Shown here piece after piece: positions 49,901 to 61,935 of a stretch of DNA of 64,000 bases. The stretch is from contig BTRK01000004.1 in the NCBI GenBank assembly GCA_036245805.1, forward strand, positions 26,893,541-26,957,540. The letters are read 5' to 3'. Both the position numbers and the translations under genes were made by a program. The stretch's first letter is position 1. Every line of letters begins with the position of its first letter. This stretch comes from Pristionchus mayeri (Eukaryota; Nematoda; Chromadorea; Rhabditida; Neodiplogasteridae). Under the pieces are notes generated by a model. The model made no database searches. It was not told the origin of the DNA and worked only from the letters and a program-made list of their open reading frames with translations.

Positions 49901-52100
49901 GTGGAAGGAAGGATCTGAATGGGGGAAGAGTCGTTACTAAGAGAAGAGCGACACGAGGAAAAGGAACAGGAGGAGGGATCACATAGAAGTGAAGCACAAA
50001 AGAGAGGAAAAAGGAAAGAAGAAATCGATGGATCCACTGTGAATCCAATACCTTCGGAACGATAATGGAATAATTGTGAGGCGGCACATGGTGCTGTTCC
50101 TTCTCATCTACATAATGGCTCTCTCCCAGTCAAGAGATGAAAGTTATTTAGAGATGGCGAGAGCGGAAATAAGCAAGAAGAAAAGAAAGGAGAGGAGTGT
50201 AATGTTGCAGCCTAATGGTGATGTATGGTCGGGTCTTCTATATTCAATCGTGGATTGAGGAGAGGAAATCAGGGGCGAGCTATAGAGGGAAGTGCGAGAA
50301 AACGTGGAAGAGACGAGAGTAGTTGTCAAATTCGATCGGAGGGAACATATGCTTTTGAAGGAAAGGGGAGCGAAGGGAGGGAGGGAGAAGGCTGAACAGG
50401 AAGATAACTGATTCCATTCGTGAAAACGAAGACAGGTGATGGGAAGGAATGGTGCATGAGCACACAAAACAAGAGAGAGAGAAGAGGTTACATCCCTTTC
50501 TCAGCCCGGAAGCTATGAATTCCCTCGCCAGCTGGATACACAGAGCTTACTCTGAAGGCAAGAGACTGTCGATGCAAAGAACGACGAGGCGAGAAGATGA
50601 ATCTAATTGGATTGGTAGCAACTGGAAGGAAGTGGGATAGAATGACCACTGTGGAAGTGTATTAGATGAGACTGTGGGACTGTGGGGATGATGATACCCT
50701 CTACTGTAAAGCGAATTGGAAGGACATGTCCAGAGTAGATGAGTGTTTCACTGTGATGGCATAGTGGATGAATAGGGGAATTTCAGATAGCCACGAACTA
50801 ATCCCACTTGCATCACATTGTCAACCAAATGGAATGGAAATGAACCGTTCGAGTGGTTACGGTAACTGCGATATGAATGGGAGGATGTCTAGTGCAACTC
50901 CCTTCTGGGACCCCATTAGCTGTGGAGTGAGAGCTCGTTCTAAGAGACTGAGATAGGCTCTCTCAGTCTTCTCCACCTGTCGATTTATGCCGTTGAAGGG
51001 AGAAGATAGACTGAGATTGGTCGGAGTCAGAGAGAGAGGAAGTCGTTGAGAGATGATGAAAGAGATAGAGAATATGTTGAATGTGTTCTCCTTCGATGCT
51101 CGTCCTCTTCTCTTGCAAGGAACGAAGAGATTGATTCATATGGGAGAGCAAGTATCATCCCTTCCTGCACCATCTATGGAAAGTGAGAGGAATGATTAGA
51201 GGGACGACTCAAGAGGTCGCCCTTTTACATCCTCCTTTCCATACTCGGTACTCCCTCTCTCCTCCTCCCTACCATATGGCTACTAATCATGCGATAGAGA
51301 GTGAACCAGAGGGAGTATACAACAAGAGGAGGGATAGACCATCTCGGTCCGAGATGGTCACTATTTGACTGCTTCCATCGCCTCCTCTTTCCCCGCCTCG
51401 CTCCCCCCTCTCTTTCTCTCGCCCTCTTCCCTCTCGAGATCGTGAGAGAGTAAGGGAGAGAGAGCGGTTAGCTTGACCCAGTAGCCCTTTCACGGGAAAG
51501 TCTTGTATCTCTCCCTTCTCCTCCTCATTCCCATTCATTTTCATTTTCCTTCCTCTCCATTCTCTTCACCCATCTCCCTCTCGCCCTTCCCCTGTTTTCT
51601 CCATGAGTAAGTAGGATTCAATCCTATTCATTGGGAACTTCTAGTCCCTCCTTCTTTTCTTCTTCCTTCTCTTCATTGTTTCTTTTTCTTCTCTTCATAA
51701 CCCACTTCTCATAATTCTCCATTCCTTCAAGATCTCTTCTTCTTCTCTCTCTCCATTCCATATGATATCTCTCTACAATGAATAGTATGAATCTTCCATT
51801 CCCTTCCATTCATTCCGTTCTCTTCAATGCTTCTTCTCAGTTCCTCTCTTCCATTCCACTCCCGTTCCATTCCCTTCTCTCCATCAAGACCTCTTCACTC
51901 TTCTAATTGGGGGGGTTCTTGTTTGGATGGATGGCTTGTTTGGACCAAACCCATGGCTTATCTTCTCCCCACATCCATTCTCATTTGGTAGACGATCACT
52001 TAGATTCTGCAATTGTCTAATGTTACGTGAGGCGGTAGATGATTGGATGAGAGAGTGTAGAATGATAATGCAGTTAGTGTAATGGTATTGTTTGAGTGGT
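49901..52100. other. 2.2 kb intergenic region, no gene seen
   Basis: Between a minus-strand and a plus-strand gene, so it should hold both promoters. It is rich in AG/CT tracts (for example 51,380-51,440 and 51,640-51,780) and has a short palindrome, GACCATCTCGGTCCGAGATG, at 51,338. Open frames are low-complexity shadows of these tracts. Confidence 0.4.
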
Positions 52101-55100
52101 ATGCTGGATGCTCTCCGGTCGACATCTTCCACTCCCTCCACTTCCAATGGCCAAACAATGGTAGGTGGAAGGGAAGAGGGGGGGGGGAGTTACCCTATAG
52201 AAGGGGGATAGGAAGATGTCTCTCTTCTCTCAGGAGGACTCGATCGTGCGTGACTCTGAGGGTGGAGTCGTGAGTGGGACGACGGAAGGATTGATCTCCC
52301 TCTTGCTGTGCCCTTCCTCCTCCTCTCCTTCCTCTTCCTTCTCATTCACTCTCCTCCTCAATATCCGAACTACGATGGCTCCTCTCGATGTCCTCATCTC
52401 TCTCTTTCACGTAAGTCTTTCTTATTTCAGTCTTTGAAGATAAATTAGACAAATGGAAATGTGATGGGGGATTATTCGATTCAATTGGGGATTTTATTTC
52501 AGCAAACGATGTATTCTCAAAACTCGACGGGGGTAAATTTCTGTCGGGAGAAGCGATCGACTCTCTTCAATACAATCTACTCACTCGCATCAACATGGAC
52601 TACTCACATTCCCCATGATTTCTCCAATCGGGAGATGATCAGAAGGTGGGTTTTATCTTCAATCACTCTACGGCTGTACGACTGTCTTCGAGAATGTTTC
52701 GAAAAACGAAAATTTCTGTAATATCTTTCCGTAAAGATCTAGAAATTTTAAGATGAACAATTGGTGTATATTACGAAAACAAAGAAAATCTGATTTATTT
52801 GAGCACAAAAATAACCCTTTCCTTGCCACTTTCTAAATATTAATATAAAAAATTGTTTAAAGTTACCCAACAAGGACGAGACCCTGATCCCAAGACGCGA
52901 CGTCGCGTGTATGAGAGTGTATGCAAAAGTGAGAGAGTTTGGATCAGGCAACTTCATTTTTTTGCATTTTAATTTCACCCTGATTGCATTCTTAAAGTTA
53001 CCCAACAACCGTCAAAATGGCCTATATTTTTATTCCTGAAACTGATAGACATAAAAGAGACTAGTAGAAATGCAATACTAATAAAATCAGAAAATCAATA
53101 ATTAGTCACAGAATCGACCTCAAAACATGTGTTGCGCTACCCTGATCAAGACCGATTTTCCCGCGAGGTTTGAAACATGAATATTCTGTGTGCGGTAATT
53201 AGCGTTCACAAGCCCGGTTCTATACCAATTTTATCCTCGCTTCTTCCCCGGTTGTAGAAATATATATTTCAACAGCAAAAACTTCAATATTAAGCCCACA
53301 TAATCGATTAAACAATATTTAAACAAACCGCGCATTTTAAATTACGGTACTTAGTGCATGTTCATGCAAATTCGCGGTAAGGTATTGTTCAGGCACCAAT
53401 TTAAAAATTTTGCACGGTTGTTAGGTAACTTTAATTTCACCCTGATCCTTTCCGGCCTTCGCCTGGGGCTATTATTGATTTTTCGCACTTTTGTGTATTC
53501 TTTCTCAACTAATTCAGCCATCGGCTATTTAATGGAAGACAAAAAATAGGGGGTCAATTTCGTCCTCGTTGGGTAACTTTAAGAATAAATGGTCAGAAGT
53601 CCACATTTTTTCTAATTCGCTTTCTCGATTTCTCGAGAATTTGTACCGAAAAAAGCCTGGAAACTGAAGTGGTAAATTGAGAGCCCTGGTTCACGCTCAT
53701 CCTCGTGCTCCATATTCCTTCTTCTCTAGCAAGGAATATAACTTATTTTATTTGCTAAATTATGTTTTTACCTGATACCCGATATCGTTGCATAATGCGA
53801 ATCTGAAAGTGATTCAAAGAAGTAAATTATGTAAAAAGGTTGTGCAATTTGGTCATTCCAGATTGGAGGAGCTTCTCCAGTTAGTGTGCATAGACGAAGC
53901 ACATCGAGTGAAGAGCAACCAACTCATTGTCACTCTTAAGAGTACGGTAAGTGTCTCGTATCACCCTCACTTGGACTAATTGGGAATCACCCTCACTTGG
54001 ACAACATTTACTTCTTTGAAACACTTTCAGATCCGCATTATGCAACGATATCGGGTATCAGGGAAAAACATAATTTCGCAAATAAAATAAGTCATTGTAT
54101 TCATAATCATTGTATTCATCACGGATCTCTTGTGAAAATGTAAATAGGAAAACTTTTGAGACAAGAAAATACTTTGGATTTAGCTGAAACCAAGAAGACT
54201 GATCAAACGGAGGGCGAGGAAAGCATCAGTCTACTGGTTTTTTCGACATTTGCATTTTAACGGAGATATGCCACTTTGGAATACCGTATTTCGCTTAGTT
54301 TTTTGACCTATCTAGATCTATTTTTTCCATAGATGCTAATTCTTCTCGGGGTGTATCACTTTAGAACTGGCATTTTAGATTTGTAGAGAGGGTAAAAATA
54401 AAATGCTGCAAATTCTTCACTGACTTGATACCCCCTTCTTTTTATCTACAAATAAGTTCACTGTACGGAAATTACGGCTTCATTTTTTTATTTGCACGAA
54501 AAACTTATAGATGTTTGTGCATTCCAGTTGAATCGAATCGATCGATACGAGAAGGCATTGGCTAGTCTCGTTGCGAAGACTGACGAGGATTTCATACTAT
54601 CACCTTCCATTGTGAGTATTCGAGTATTCTCCAAACCGCATCTCTTAAAGTTACCAGACGAGGAAAAAATTGACCCCCTATTTTTTGTCCTCCATCGAAT
54701 AGTCGATGGCTGAATAAGTTGAGAATGAATATACAAAAATGCTAAAAATCAATAATAGCCTCAAGGGAAAGCCGGAAATGATCAGCGTAATCCCGCGCTC
54801 TCTCACTTTTGCATACTCTCTCGTATACGCGACGAGATCAGGGTCAGATCAGGGTTTCGTCCTCGTCCGGTAACTTTAAAAATAGCATCATTAACATTTT
54901 TATTAATGATGCTGGCATTGTGGTCAGGTTAACCACTGATAATTGCAGATCGGACTTTTCGCAATCTCATCAGACACCTCTCTAATTGCCCAGCAATTGA
55001 CACACATTGAATTGGTGGGTCATTATGAAGAAGTAATGGTATGAGCCAGACTAGTCATGAATGAGTGTCGTTGAAGTGAATGTGAATGAAATTGGATTGT

Positions 55101-56341
55101 AGGAGCGTCTGTCGATGATCGCTCTGGACGATATCATCCAGTGTATCTCTCAATCTGATCATGACTCCTTCCTCTCCTCTCCCTCTCATCCCTCCGTCCA
55201 CTCTTGCATCCACTGGTTCAATCGACTCTCCTCCATTGTAGCCACTGAGGTCAGCTTGACATCTCAGTTTGGGCGTTATTTATGCCTCACGATCTTTTGT
55301 ATAGATGCTGATTCGTATAGATGTGTTTCCTGTATCATCTCGAGAATCCGATTGCAGATTCTTCGCCACTCTCGGAAGCGATTACGAGCCTCGATAATCG
55401 ATTTGTGGGTGGAGACTGCGAAGGAATGCTTCGACAGGGGCAACTTCAATTCCACTTGTGCCATCGTCGCGGGACTCAATTCGAATGCAGTTCAAAGATT
55501 AAAGAGAACGGTGGGAATGGAAAAGAAGGCGAATTCCTTGCAAACTCGTGTGAATTAGTGGGCGAAGGTCGATCGGGCTAAGCTGGACATCCTCCAGCAT
55601 CAATTAGATCCTTCCGGCAATTTTGTCTCCTATCGATCGACTATGAAAGCTGCACTGTGGAGAGCAGAAAAGAGCAGCAAAGACGATCAGAAGGTACGGT
55701 ACCAGTCGAGGTACTACAGTACTCAGCTCTTCCCTTTGCAGGTCATTATCCCATTCTTGGGTTTGCTTCTAAAGGATCTCTTCATGATCTACCACAGTAA
55801 TCCACGGGAACTTCCGAATGGCCATCTCAACTTCCAAGTGAGTTATTGTTGTGCAGGGAAGGTACACGTGGTTGCTATGTCCACTCTATCTTCCCCTTCT
55901 GTCTCCGTGATTTCCATGGAGAAGAAGGGGGTGGGAGAGTGAGTGACTGGATGAAAACTGCTCCAGATGTAGCTGGGGACTTTTGCCCACAGTGACTCTA
56001 GCAGAAAATGAAATGTCCGAGACAATAGTATTATAACATTTTGGCTTTGAGGCGTATTCACTGCTGTCATCTACTCTGTTTCCTCTGGCTGAGTGGAAGA
56101 GGAGGAGCGTCTCTTTCTCTCGACATCCCGTCATCTTACAGTATCTTCTCGTGTGCATGGCATATGATGATGATGGTGAGCGAATCGTAGAGACTACAGC
56201 GACATGTACTGTGTAATACACTTGATATTATTTGGCCGTGATCGTATCTTTTCAGCTTTGATGATTCGATCGTTCGAGTACGAGGAAGCGGAGAGTTCAG
56301 CTGAGAAAGAACTACTCAAGAGACTAAAAAAGACCGCGTAG
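52101..56341 (+). CDS. RASGEF1-type guanine nucleotide exchange factor
   Basis: Exchange factor of the RASGEF1 family (vertebrate members act on Rap2). Twelve phase-consistent exons: 52,101-52,160; 52,234-52,410; 52,503-52,645; 53,862-53,946; 54,528-54,611; 54,949-55,014; 55,103-55,249; 55,358-55,510; 55,559-55,693; 55,742-55,837; 56,052-56,175; 56,256-56,341. They total 1,356 bp, 451 residues. ATG 52101 is the first Met after an in-frame TAA. The RasGEF-N domain has GGVVSGTTEGLISLLL and FTLLLNIRTTMAPLDVLISL. The catalytic domain has SLIAQQLTHIELERLSMIAL, CIHWFNRLSSIVATEIL, CFDRGNFNSTCAIVAGLNSN, KRTWAKVDRAKLDILQHQLD, PFLGLLLKDLFMIYHSNPRE and LPNGHLNF. It ends KELLKRLKKTA-stop. Introns 3 and 5 carry TTAA-MITEs. 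The RNA join before exon 11 is slightly uncertain. Confidence 0.93.
52857..53582 (+). mobile_element. TTAA-MITE family B, copy B2, split by another element
   Basis: Ends AGTTACCCAACAAGGACGA and its complement, with TTAA at both ends. Internal sequence matches family A in outline (GGATCAGGCAACTTCA and AATTCAGCCATCGGCTATT). It is interrupted by an insertion at 52,992-53,434. Confidence 0.82.
52992..53434. mobile_element. TTAA element C inserted inside B2
   Basis: TTAA at both ends; terminal repeats AGTTACCCAACAACCGT and, inverted, AGTTACCTAACAACCGT. The interior is unrelated to families A and B. B2 sequence around the site (TTTCACCCTGAT) occurs on both sides. Confidence 0.72.
54645..54879 (-). 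mobile_element. TTAA-MITE family A, copy A3
   Basis: Nearly identical to A1, with TTAA on both sides, in an intron of the RASGEF1-type gene directly after the exon ending at 54,611. Confidence 0.9.
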
Positions 56342-56628
56342 ATGTAGGTTGAATAAGAAACTCCAATCGGAACGAGTCAATTCGTAGTTAGAATCCCATC
56401 GTAGGTAAGACCTACCCCGTCAAAGGCGAAACATTGTCCTGAAAATTAGTAATTGCATGTATTTATTCTGTTCATAGTCATCAAAGAATAAGTGCCATAA
56501 AGTATTCATTATAATTGCATTCGTCGCACGATCGAAGTAGCATGGATTACCAACGTCGGTGATGTCTCAGTGCCTGCAATTCCATAGCACTGTGAGGGGG
56601 TAGTGAGATTGAAATGGAGGATGGTTTG

Positions 56629-59600
56629 TCAACTGACCGCTCCCAATACGGCTCCGCGGACGATAGCTCCGCCCACTATTGCTCCTGCTACTGCTGCACC
56701 TGCAGCATGATGATGGTGGTGATCCTCAACGACCACCTGCAACGACAAAGGAAATCTTTCCGGATGATGAAAAGATCAAGTTTCACGGCAAAATACTGTA
56801 AGAAAACGTACTACTGGAGGCGCTGCAACTACGGGAACCGGCGCCACGACGACTGCAAAGAGTACATCTCTGGTACAATCGGAAAATTCGATGTTAATAT
56901 CACGCCTCTCACGAGAAAATCGAGCTGAGACAGGGAATGAAGCGAAAATCGTGAAATGGGTTCCAGCCGGATCTGGGCATCCTGAGGGATGTCTGACACT
57001 CACCCAAAGTCTCATTGTCCAGATTTCATTTTGGACTTCATTGCACCGGGCCGGATCTTGGCTCTTCCCACTTTGAGCGCTATTATCCCGGTTACAGTGA
57101 TAGATTGAGGAAAATTGACCTCTCAGCGACCACGGCTCATTTTTCGAGCTCTATCGACCTATTTAAATCAGATCCTGAGAATGTTCATTTAAACCATGCT
57201 ACATTCAAAGTCAAATTAATTTTCGCGAAAACTAATGGAAAGGTGCAGCTCAAAATTTAAGAGCGCATGCATGTGAACGAGAGCTGTCGAATGAGGTACT
57301 GGCGTCGAAAATGCGGACACGGCTGCGAAGCTGTCGCCATTTAAACTCTTCCTGATCGTTTGAACTTTCTTTTCCACGGTCAATTGCCGCTTACACCGCC
57401 CTCTCCTGAGCGCGCGGCCAAGAATGGTCTGTGGAAAAGAAAGTTCAAATGATTAGGAAAAGTTTAAATGGCAAAAGTTTCACAGCCGTGTCCGCATTTT
57501 CGACGCCAGTACCTCATTCGACAGCTCTCGTTCACATGCATGCGCTCTTAAATTTTGAGCTGCACCTTTCCATTAGTTTTCGCGAAAATTAATTTGACTT
57601 TGAATGTAGCATGGTTTAAATGAACATTCTCAGGATCTGATTTAAATAGGTCGATAGAGCTCGAAAAATGAGCCGGGTCGCTCAGAGGTCAATTTTGCTC
57701 AATCTGTCACTGTAGCCGGGATATTAGCACTCAAAGTGGGAGGTGCCAAGATCCGACCAGGTGCAATGAACTCCAAAATGAAATCTGGACAATGAGACTT
57801 TGGGGGAGTGTCAGACATCCCTCAGGATGACTAAATTCGGATAGAACCCATTTCACGATTTTCCCTCCATTCCCAAGAATGACGATTTTAGCTCGATTCT
57901 CTCGTGAATGGCGTGATATTCCGCCAATGTTAACTATTTTTAGTTTATGTTTTGACAGTTTTTGGGGGTAATCTATGGTTCTGAATCTGATTTCGTTTCG
58001 ATCTCCTACCTATCTCAATGCATGATAAATGATTGAATATCTCTATCCAAGACGACAACTAAAGTATTACGATATTTTTACAATTCGATAAATATTTTTA
58101 TACGATGGGTCAAGTAGAATGGATAGAGTACCTGGAGGAGGGGCATAGACCTGCAAAGAGAGATGTGCACTACCGCTGAATTGTACTCATACAATAGTTT
58201 AAAGTTACCCAACAAGGACGAAATTGACCCCCTATTTTTTGTCTTCCAGTGAATAGCCGATGGCTGAATTAGTTGAGAAAGAATACACAAAAGTGCGAAA
58301 AATCAATAATAGCCCCAGGCGAAGGCCGGAAAGGATCAGGGTGAAGTTGCCTGATCCAAACTCTCTCACTTTTGCATACACTCGCGCGCATAATCCGTCG
58401 CGTCTTGGGATCAGGGTCTCGTCCTTGTTGGGTAACTTTAACGTTACAAAGCCATAATAAACTTACTACAGGAGGCGGGGGAACGACTACAGGAGGGGGC
58501 ACGACGACGGGAGGCGGAATTACGACTACAATGAGGATTGTTATGGTATTGATAGGTATATGGAGTGAGGAACTTACTGGGATGGGAAAAGTTGTGGAAG
58601 CAGATCTTGTGCACGGCCACGTCTCCTCTCATGTGGAAAGCTGTGATGTGATGGGGGTTTCCACGATGGTGGAAGTATGCAATGTGTACCCCGTTCACAG
58701 TGATCTAAGAAGGAAGAGTACTGTAGGTAGGGTACGGTGGAGTACTGTACCGCGAAATGACCGGGGTGATTCTTGATCTTGAGATGGAAATGAGCGCCGA
58801 CGCAGAAGGGAAGACTGGCCCTTTCCTCGAAGTGCCAATGCCCTGTACTAGTTCATCGTCTGTGGAATGGAGTTAGAGACGGACCATCGTGGAAGTGATT
58901 GAGGACAATTGCATGCTGCTGGAATCGAATGTCCATGTGCATGAGAGAACCATGGTCGGTGAGGAGTTCAACTGTGAATCCACTGGAAAAGCGCCAATCA
59001 GATACTGTGAGACAGAATGCGTAGTCTGTGGTGTGTATTTTGATGTATTACTCGCGGAACGCGGGAGAAAAAATGTTCCGCGAATAATACAATAAAATGT
59101 GATAGCTCTCGCCCACCATACAACGGACTACGCATTCTGTTCTCACAGTAACCACTAATTTTAAGATTACAGATGAAAAGGTGAAATTCGTTCCTCCTGA
59201 TTATGCCAATTGAGAGATGCTTACGATTCCTTTCAGATAATTCAGCACATAATTTTTCCAGGATTAGTTTTCAAAATATGTGTTGCCTAATGATAAAGTA
59301 AAAAGTGAGCTTCAGTGTCACATTTTTTTCCTTTCTTCCCTGGACATATGCGTCGTTTCACAATGGAGAAGAGTCGTGAAAAAGATAAGGAGAGAGGGAA
59401 GAGTGACTATTCAAGCTAAAGATCTCTGAGGCTACGCTATAACCAATATGAGCATGTAATGTATATTTGTAAATTCGGCGGCACAACAAATCGACAAGAG
59501 CGCATATCTTGCCTCTACAGTTCTAAGTTGAAATGAATTTTTTTTTACTTCTTTCAACTAATGGGAACCAATTACACCTGATTTCAGAGTTCTTCGATAC

Positions 59601-59948
59601 AATTATTTTTTTTCAAAATATACTTTTTTGAAAATATGGAATGTGACTATGCCCATTTGACAGACTTATATTTAGACATTTGGAGCGCAATTATCTATCT
59701 TGAGATCCGTAAGTCAAGTTCGAGTCAGTCTTGACCCCATAAATTTACAAACCATTTGAAGGATAGCCAGCATAAATATTCAAAATAAATTTCGATACGA
59801 TGTAGTTGTAGTTTACACTGTTTTACGTGAAGAGATTTATATGAATGAATGCAACTGACTGGTTGGGTCCATGGAAAGGCATGCCGTCAATCTCGACTTT
59901 CGCCCCCTCGCACATTCCGTGCATGAGGGGAATCGTAACCGGAATCAT
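56629..59948 (-). CDS. Galectin-domain protein with a Pro/Val linker and a His/Ala/Gly tail
   Basis: Beta-galactoside-binding lectin family. A likely start at 59948 (MIPVTIPLMHGMCEGAKVEI DGMPFHGPN) joins in phase to an exon beginning at 58,982: GFTVELLTDHGSLMHMDIRF and QQHAIVLN. Next come GHWHFEERASLPFCVGAHFH (near 58,830) and ITVNGVHIAYFHHRGNPHHI (near 58,690) with FHMRGDVAVHKI. Of the canonical sugar-site residues, His, Arg, Asn, Trp, Glu and Arg are present (HMDIRF, VLN, WHFEER), but HFNPR has become HMDIR, so N is D. After the lectin domain come exons of repeated VVV(P) blocks (near 58,500 and 56,840) and a tail with HHHHH then AAGAAVAGAIVGGAIV, ending GAVLGAVS-stop. The tail might be membrane-active or aggregation-prone. 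An upstream exon before 59948 is possible. A 1.6 kb intron holds a 1 kb hairpin and a MITE. Confidence 0.8.
56892..57935. mobile_element. ~1 kb intronic fold-back (long hairpin)
   Basis: Arms about 56,892-57,399 and 57,430-57,935 are inverted copies over roughly 500 bp with a short centre. For example GAGCGCATGCATGTGAACGA (57,262) returns inverted near 57,530. There is no coding capacity. It lies in an intron of the galectin gene. Confidence 0.85.
58199..58441 (-). mobile_element. TTAA-MITE family B, copy B1 (intact)
   Basis: 243 bp with TTAA at both ends and inverted repeats AGTTACCCAACAAGGACGA. Uninterrupted, so it serves as the reference for copy B2. It lies in the galectin gene's long intron. 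Confidence 0.88.
59005..59148. mobile_element. TA-MITE family D, copy D1
   Basis: Begins CTGTGAGACAGAATGCGTAG and ends with the complement, flanked by TA on both sides. Internal hairpin around GTTCCGCG. It lies in the galectin gene right next to the 58,982 exon border, so it supplies part of that intron's 3' end. Confidence 0.82.
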
Positions 59949-60187
59949 CTGGAGAAAACACTACTCCCACAACCTTCCTCTTCGTTCGGTAAAGCATCAT
60001 ATATCATATATCTATACTTTCTTTATCTACAATTTTCAAACTTAACAACTCTAATAACAAACAATAAACATACAGGATGTTCAATCAGCATGGTTTGATG
60101 GGAGTGTGAAGAAGAGGAGAATGGAAGAAAAAGGAGAGAGTAAGGCTTATACCCAGTCGAGGTTCTTATCACTATTGTGCAAACAGA

Positions 60188-60717
60188 CTAGATAAGGCGA
60201 CGAATTGAGTCATACTCGGGATGAAACGTCATCCATCTGGGGGGGGGGGAGAGGCACGGGGAAGAAGCATTGACTCATTCCTAGACATCATCATCGCATA
60301 TTTCACCTAGAAATTACGAAACAATGAAACTGATCTCTATTCCACAGAAAAAGGAAGAATTTAAAATATATGTGACATCTTAAGAAATATCCTATTGTAG
60401 AATATTTATCTACTTCGCTAAGAAAATTGCTGCTACAGCGAAGACTGAAGATATGATAATGAAGGAGAGTTCACTGAAATTGTTGCACGTTACTTACACT
60501 ATACCTCGTGGGGCAGTACTTTTCCACTCTTTTCTGATACATTACCATTAACAGTATCTCACCGGTAGCTTGGGAATTCGTCCAACTCAAATTGGACGTT
60601 CTCGATATTAGCCATTTGGACGGAGTCAGCGAAGAGTTTCTTTGCATCTTTGGCGGATGCTTCCAGAATGAATCTCACATCGGGAGGGCGGGAAAATTTA
60701 TCGGGGGTTGCGTGAAT
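60188..60717 (-). CDS. Last two exons of an unrecognised gene
   Basis: Exon 60,717-60,563 follows a TTTCTGCAG acceptor and encodes IHATPDKFSRPPDVRFILEA then SAKDAKKLFADSVQMANIEN. It joins in phase (CG/A) to an exon at 60,236-60,188 encoding RWMTFHPEYDSIRRLI-stop. Both look like real coding sequence. I found no upstream exons within the window, so this is either a gene whose 5' part lies beyond 61 kb among repeats, or a truncated relic. The short strand-helix pattern recalls nematode F-box-associated repeats, but I cannot assign it. Confidence 0.45.
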
Positions 60718-61149
60718 CTGCAGAAATTGAAAATTAATTATGACACCGCATTTTTTTTCTTTTATATGTTCACATTTTTCATACTCGGCATACTTTAGCC
60801 CAAATCATGATATTCTGTTAAAAAAACAGATGCCGATATTTTCGTGAAGAAAGTGGTTACCTAAAAAAATATCTTCCTAATTTACTATTTTTCAATCTAG
60901 CATTGATTGGCAGCAAGTTCTATTTAAAGCATGTTGGGGTCATGCAAGCAACAGTCGCAGGTATACTGTGCGATTTAAATTTAATCTCTAAAGTTATCCT
61001 AGATGAAGCACTCGATGAATGAAATCGAATAGCATTAGCAGGATTTCAAAACGCATCGGGAATCAAACGTGCGCGTTTGATTAAAAAACCTACAGCATGC
61101 AAAATTTTGGTGTTTGTTTTCGATTTTTCGCACTTTAACATTTTTTATC

Positions 61150-61410
61150 CGGTTTACTGACAAACATTCTCGAGCACAAAATCCCGATCCTGAGGTTGTA
61201 CGCGCATCCCGCGCGTAGCGTGCATGAGAGTGTGCAAAAGTGAGAGCGCTGTATCAGGCAACTTCAACCTGATCCTTTCTGGCCAGCCCCTGGGCCTAAA
61301 ATTGATTTTTCGCATATTTGAATATTCTTTCACAGCTTATACGGGCATCGTCTACACAATGGTAAATTAACAATGGGGGGCCAATTTCGTCATCGGGTGG
61401 TAACTTTAAG
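61150..61410 (+). mobile_element. Degenerate TTAA-MITE family B, copy B3
   Basis: Matches B elements at GCAAAAGTGAGAG, ATCAGGCAACTTCA and CTGATCCTTTC and at the right end (GGTAACTTTAA), but with many differences and no clear left end. An older copy. Confidence 0.65.
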
Positions 61411-61534
61411 CATTCACCGTTCATTAAAATTGATCTTACTTGGCCCATCGCTAAACTTCAGGAGTACGAAATAAATAACCACTACAATGTATCGTGGTTA
61501 TTTATTTTTTTGATCAGGTGCTCATCTTTCCTGT

Positions 61535-61935
61535 TTAAAGTTACCGGACGAGGACGAAATTGACCCCCTTATTTTTTGTCCTCCATCGAATAGCCGATGG
61601 CTGAGTTAGTTGAGAATGAATTTACAAAAATGCTAAAAATCAATGATAGCCTCAAGGGAAAGCCGGAAATTATCAGCGTAATCCCGCGCTCTCTCACTTT
61701 TGCATACTCTCTCGTACACGCGACGAGATCAGGGTCAGATCAGGGTTTCGTCCTCGTCCGGTACTGTGAGAATAGAAAGCGTAGTCCGTGGTGTGGTGGG
61801 CGAGATTTGGTACATTTGTTTCTAAGCATACGCGGAACATTTTTCCTCCGCGTTCCGAGTATATTTAGAAACAAATGCACTAAATCTCGCCCACCACACC
61901 ACGGACTACGCTTTCTATTCTCACAGTAACTTTAA
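61535..61935 (-). mobile_element. TTAA-MITE family A, copy A4, interrupted by D2
   Basis: TTAA at both ends. The left 226 bp match A1 and A3, and the right terminal repeat is split at GGTA/ACT by element D2 with a TA duplication. Confidence 0.9.
61764..61926. mobile_element. TA-MITE family D, copy D2, inside A4
   Basis: 163 bp hairpin starting CTGTGAGAATAGAAAGCGTA and ending with the complement, flanked by TA. Related to D1 (GTAGTC(C/T)GTGGTGTG, CGCGGAAC). Confidence 0.92.

Noticed and set aside
45293..58290. Similar ~50-70 codon frames in each TTAA-MITE copy
   Set aside because: They appear only because the copies share sequence; frames shift between copies and no start or splice context is conserved.
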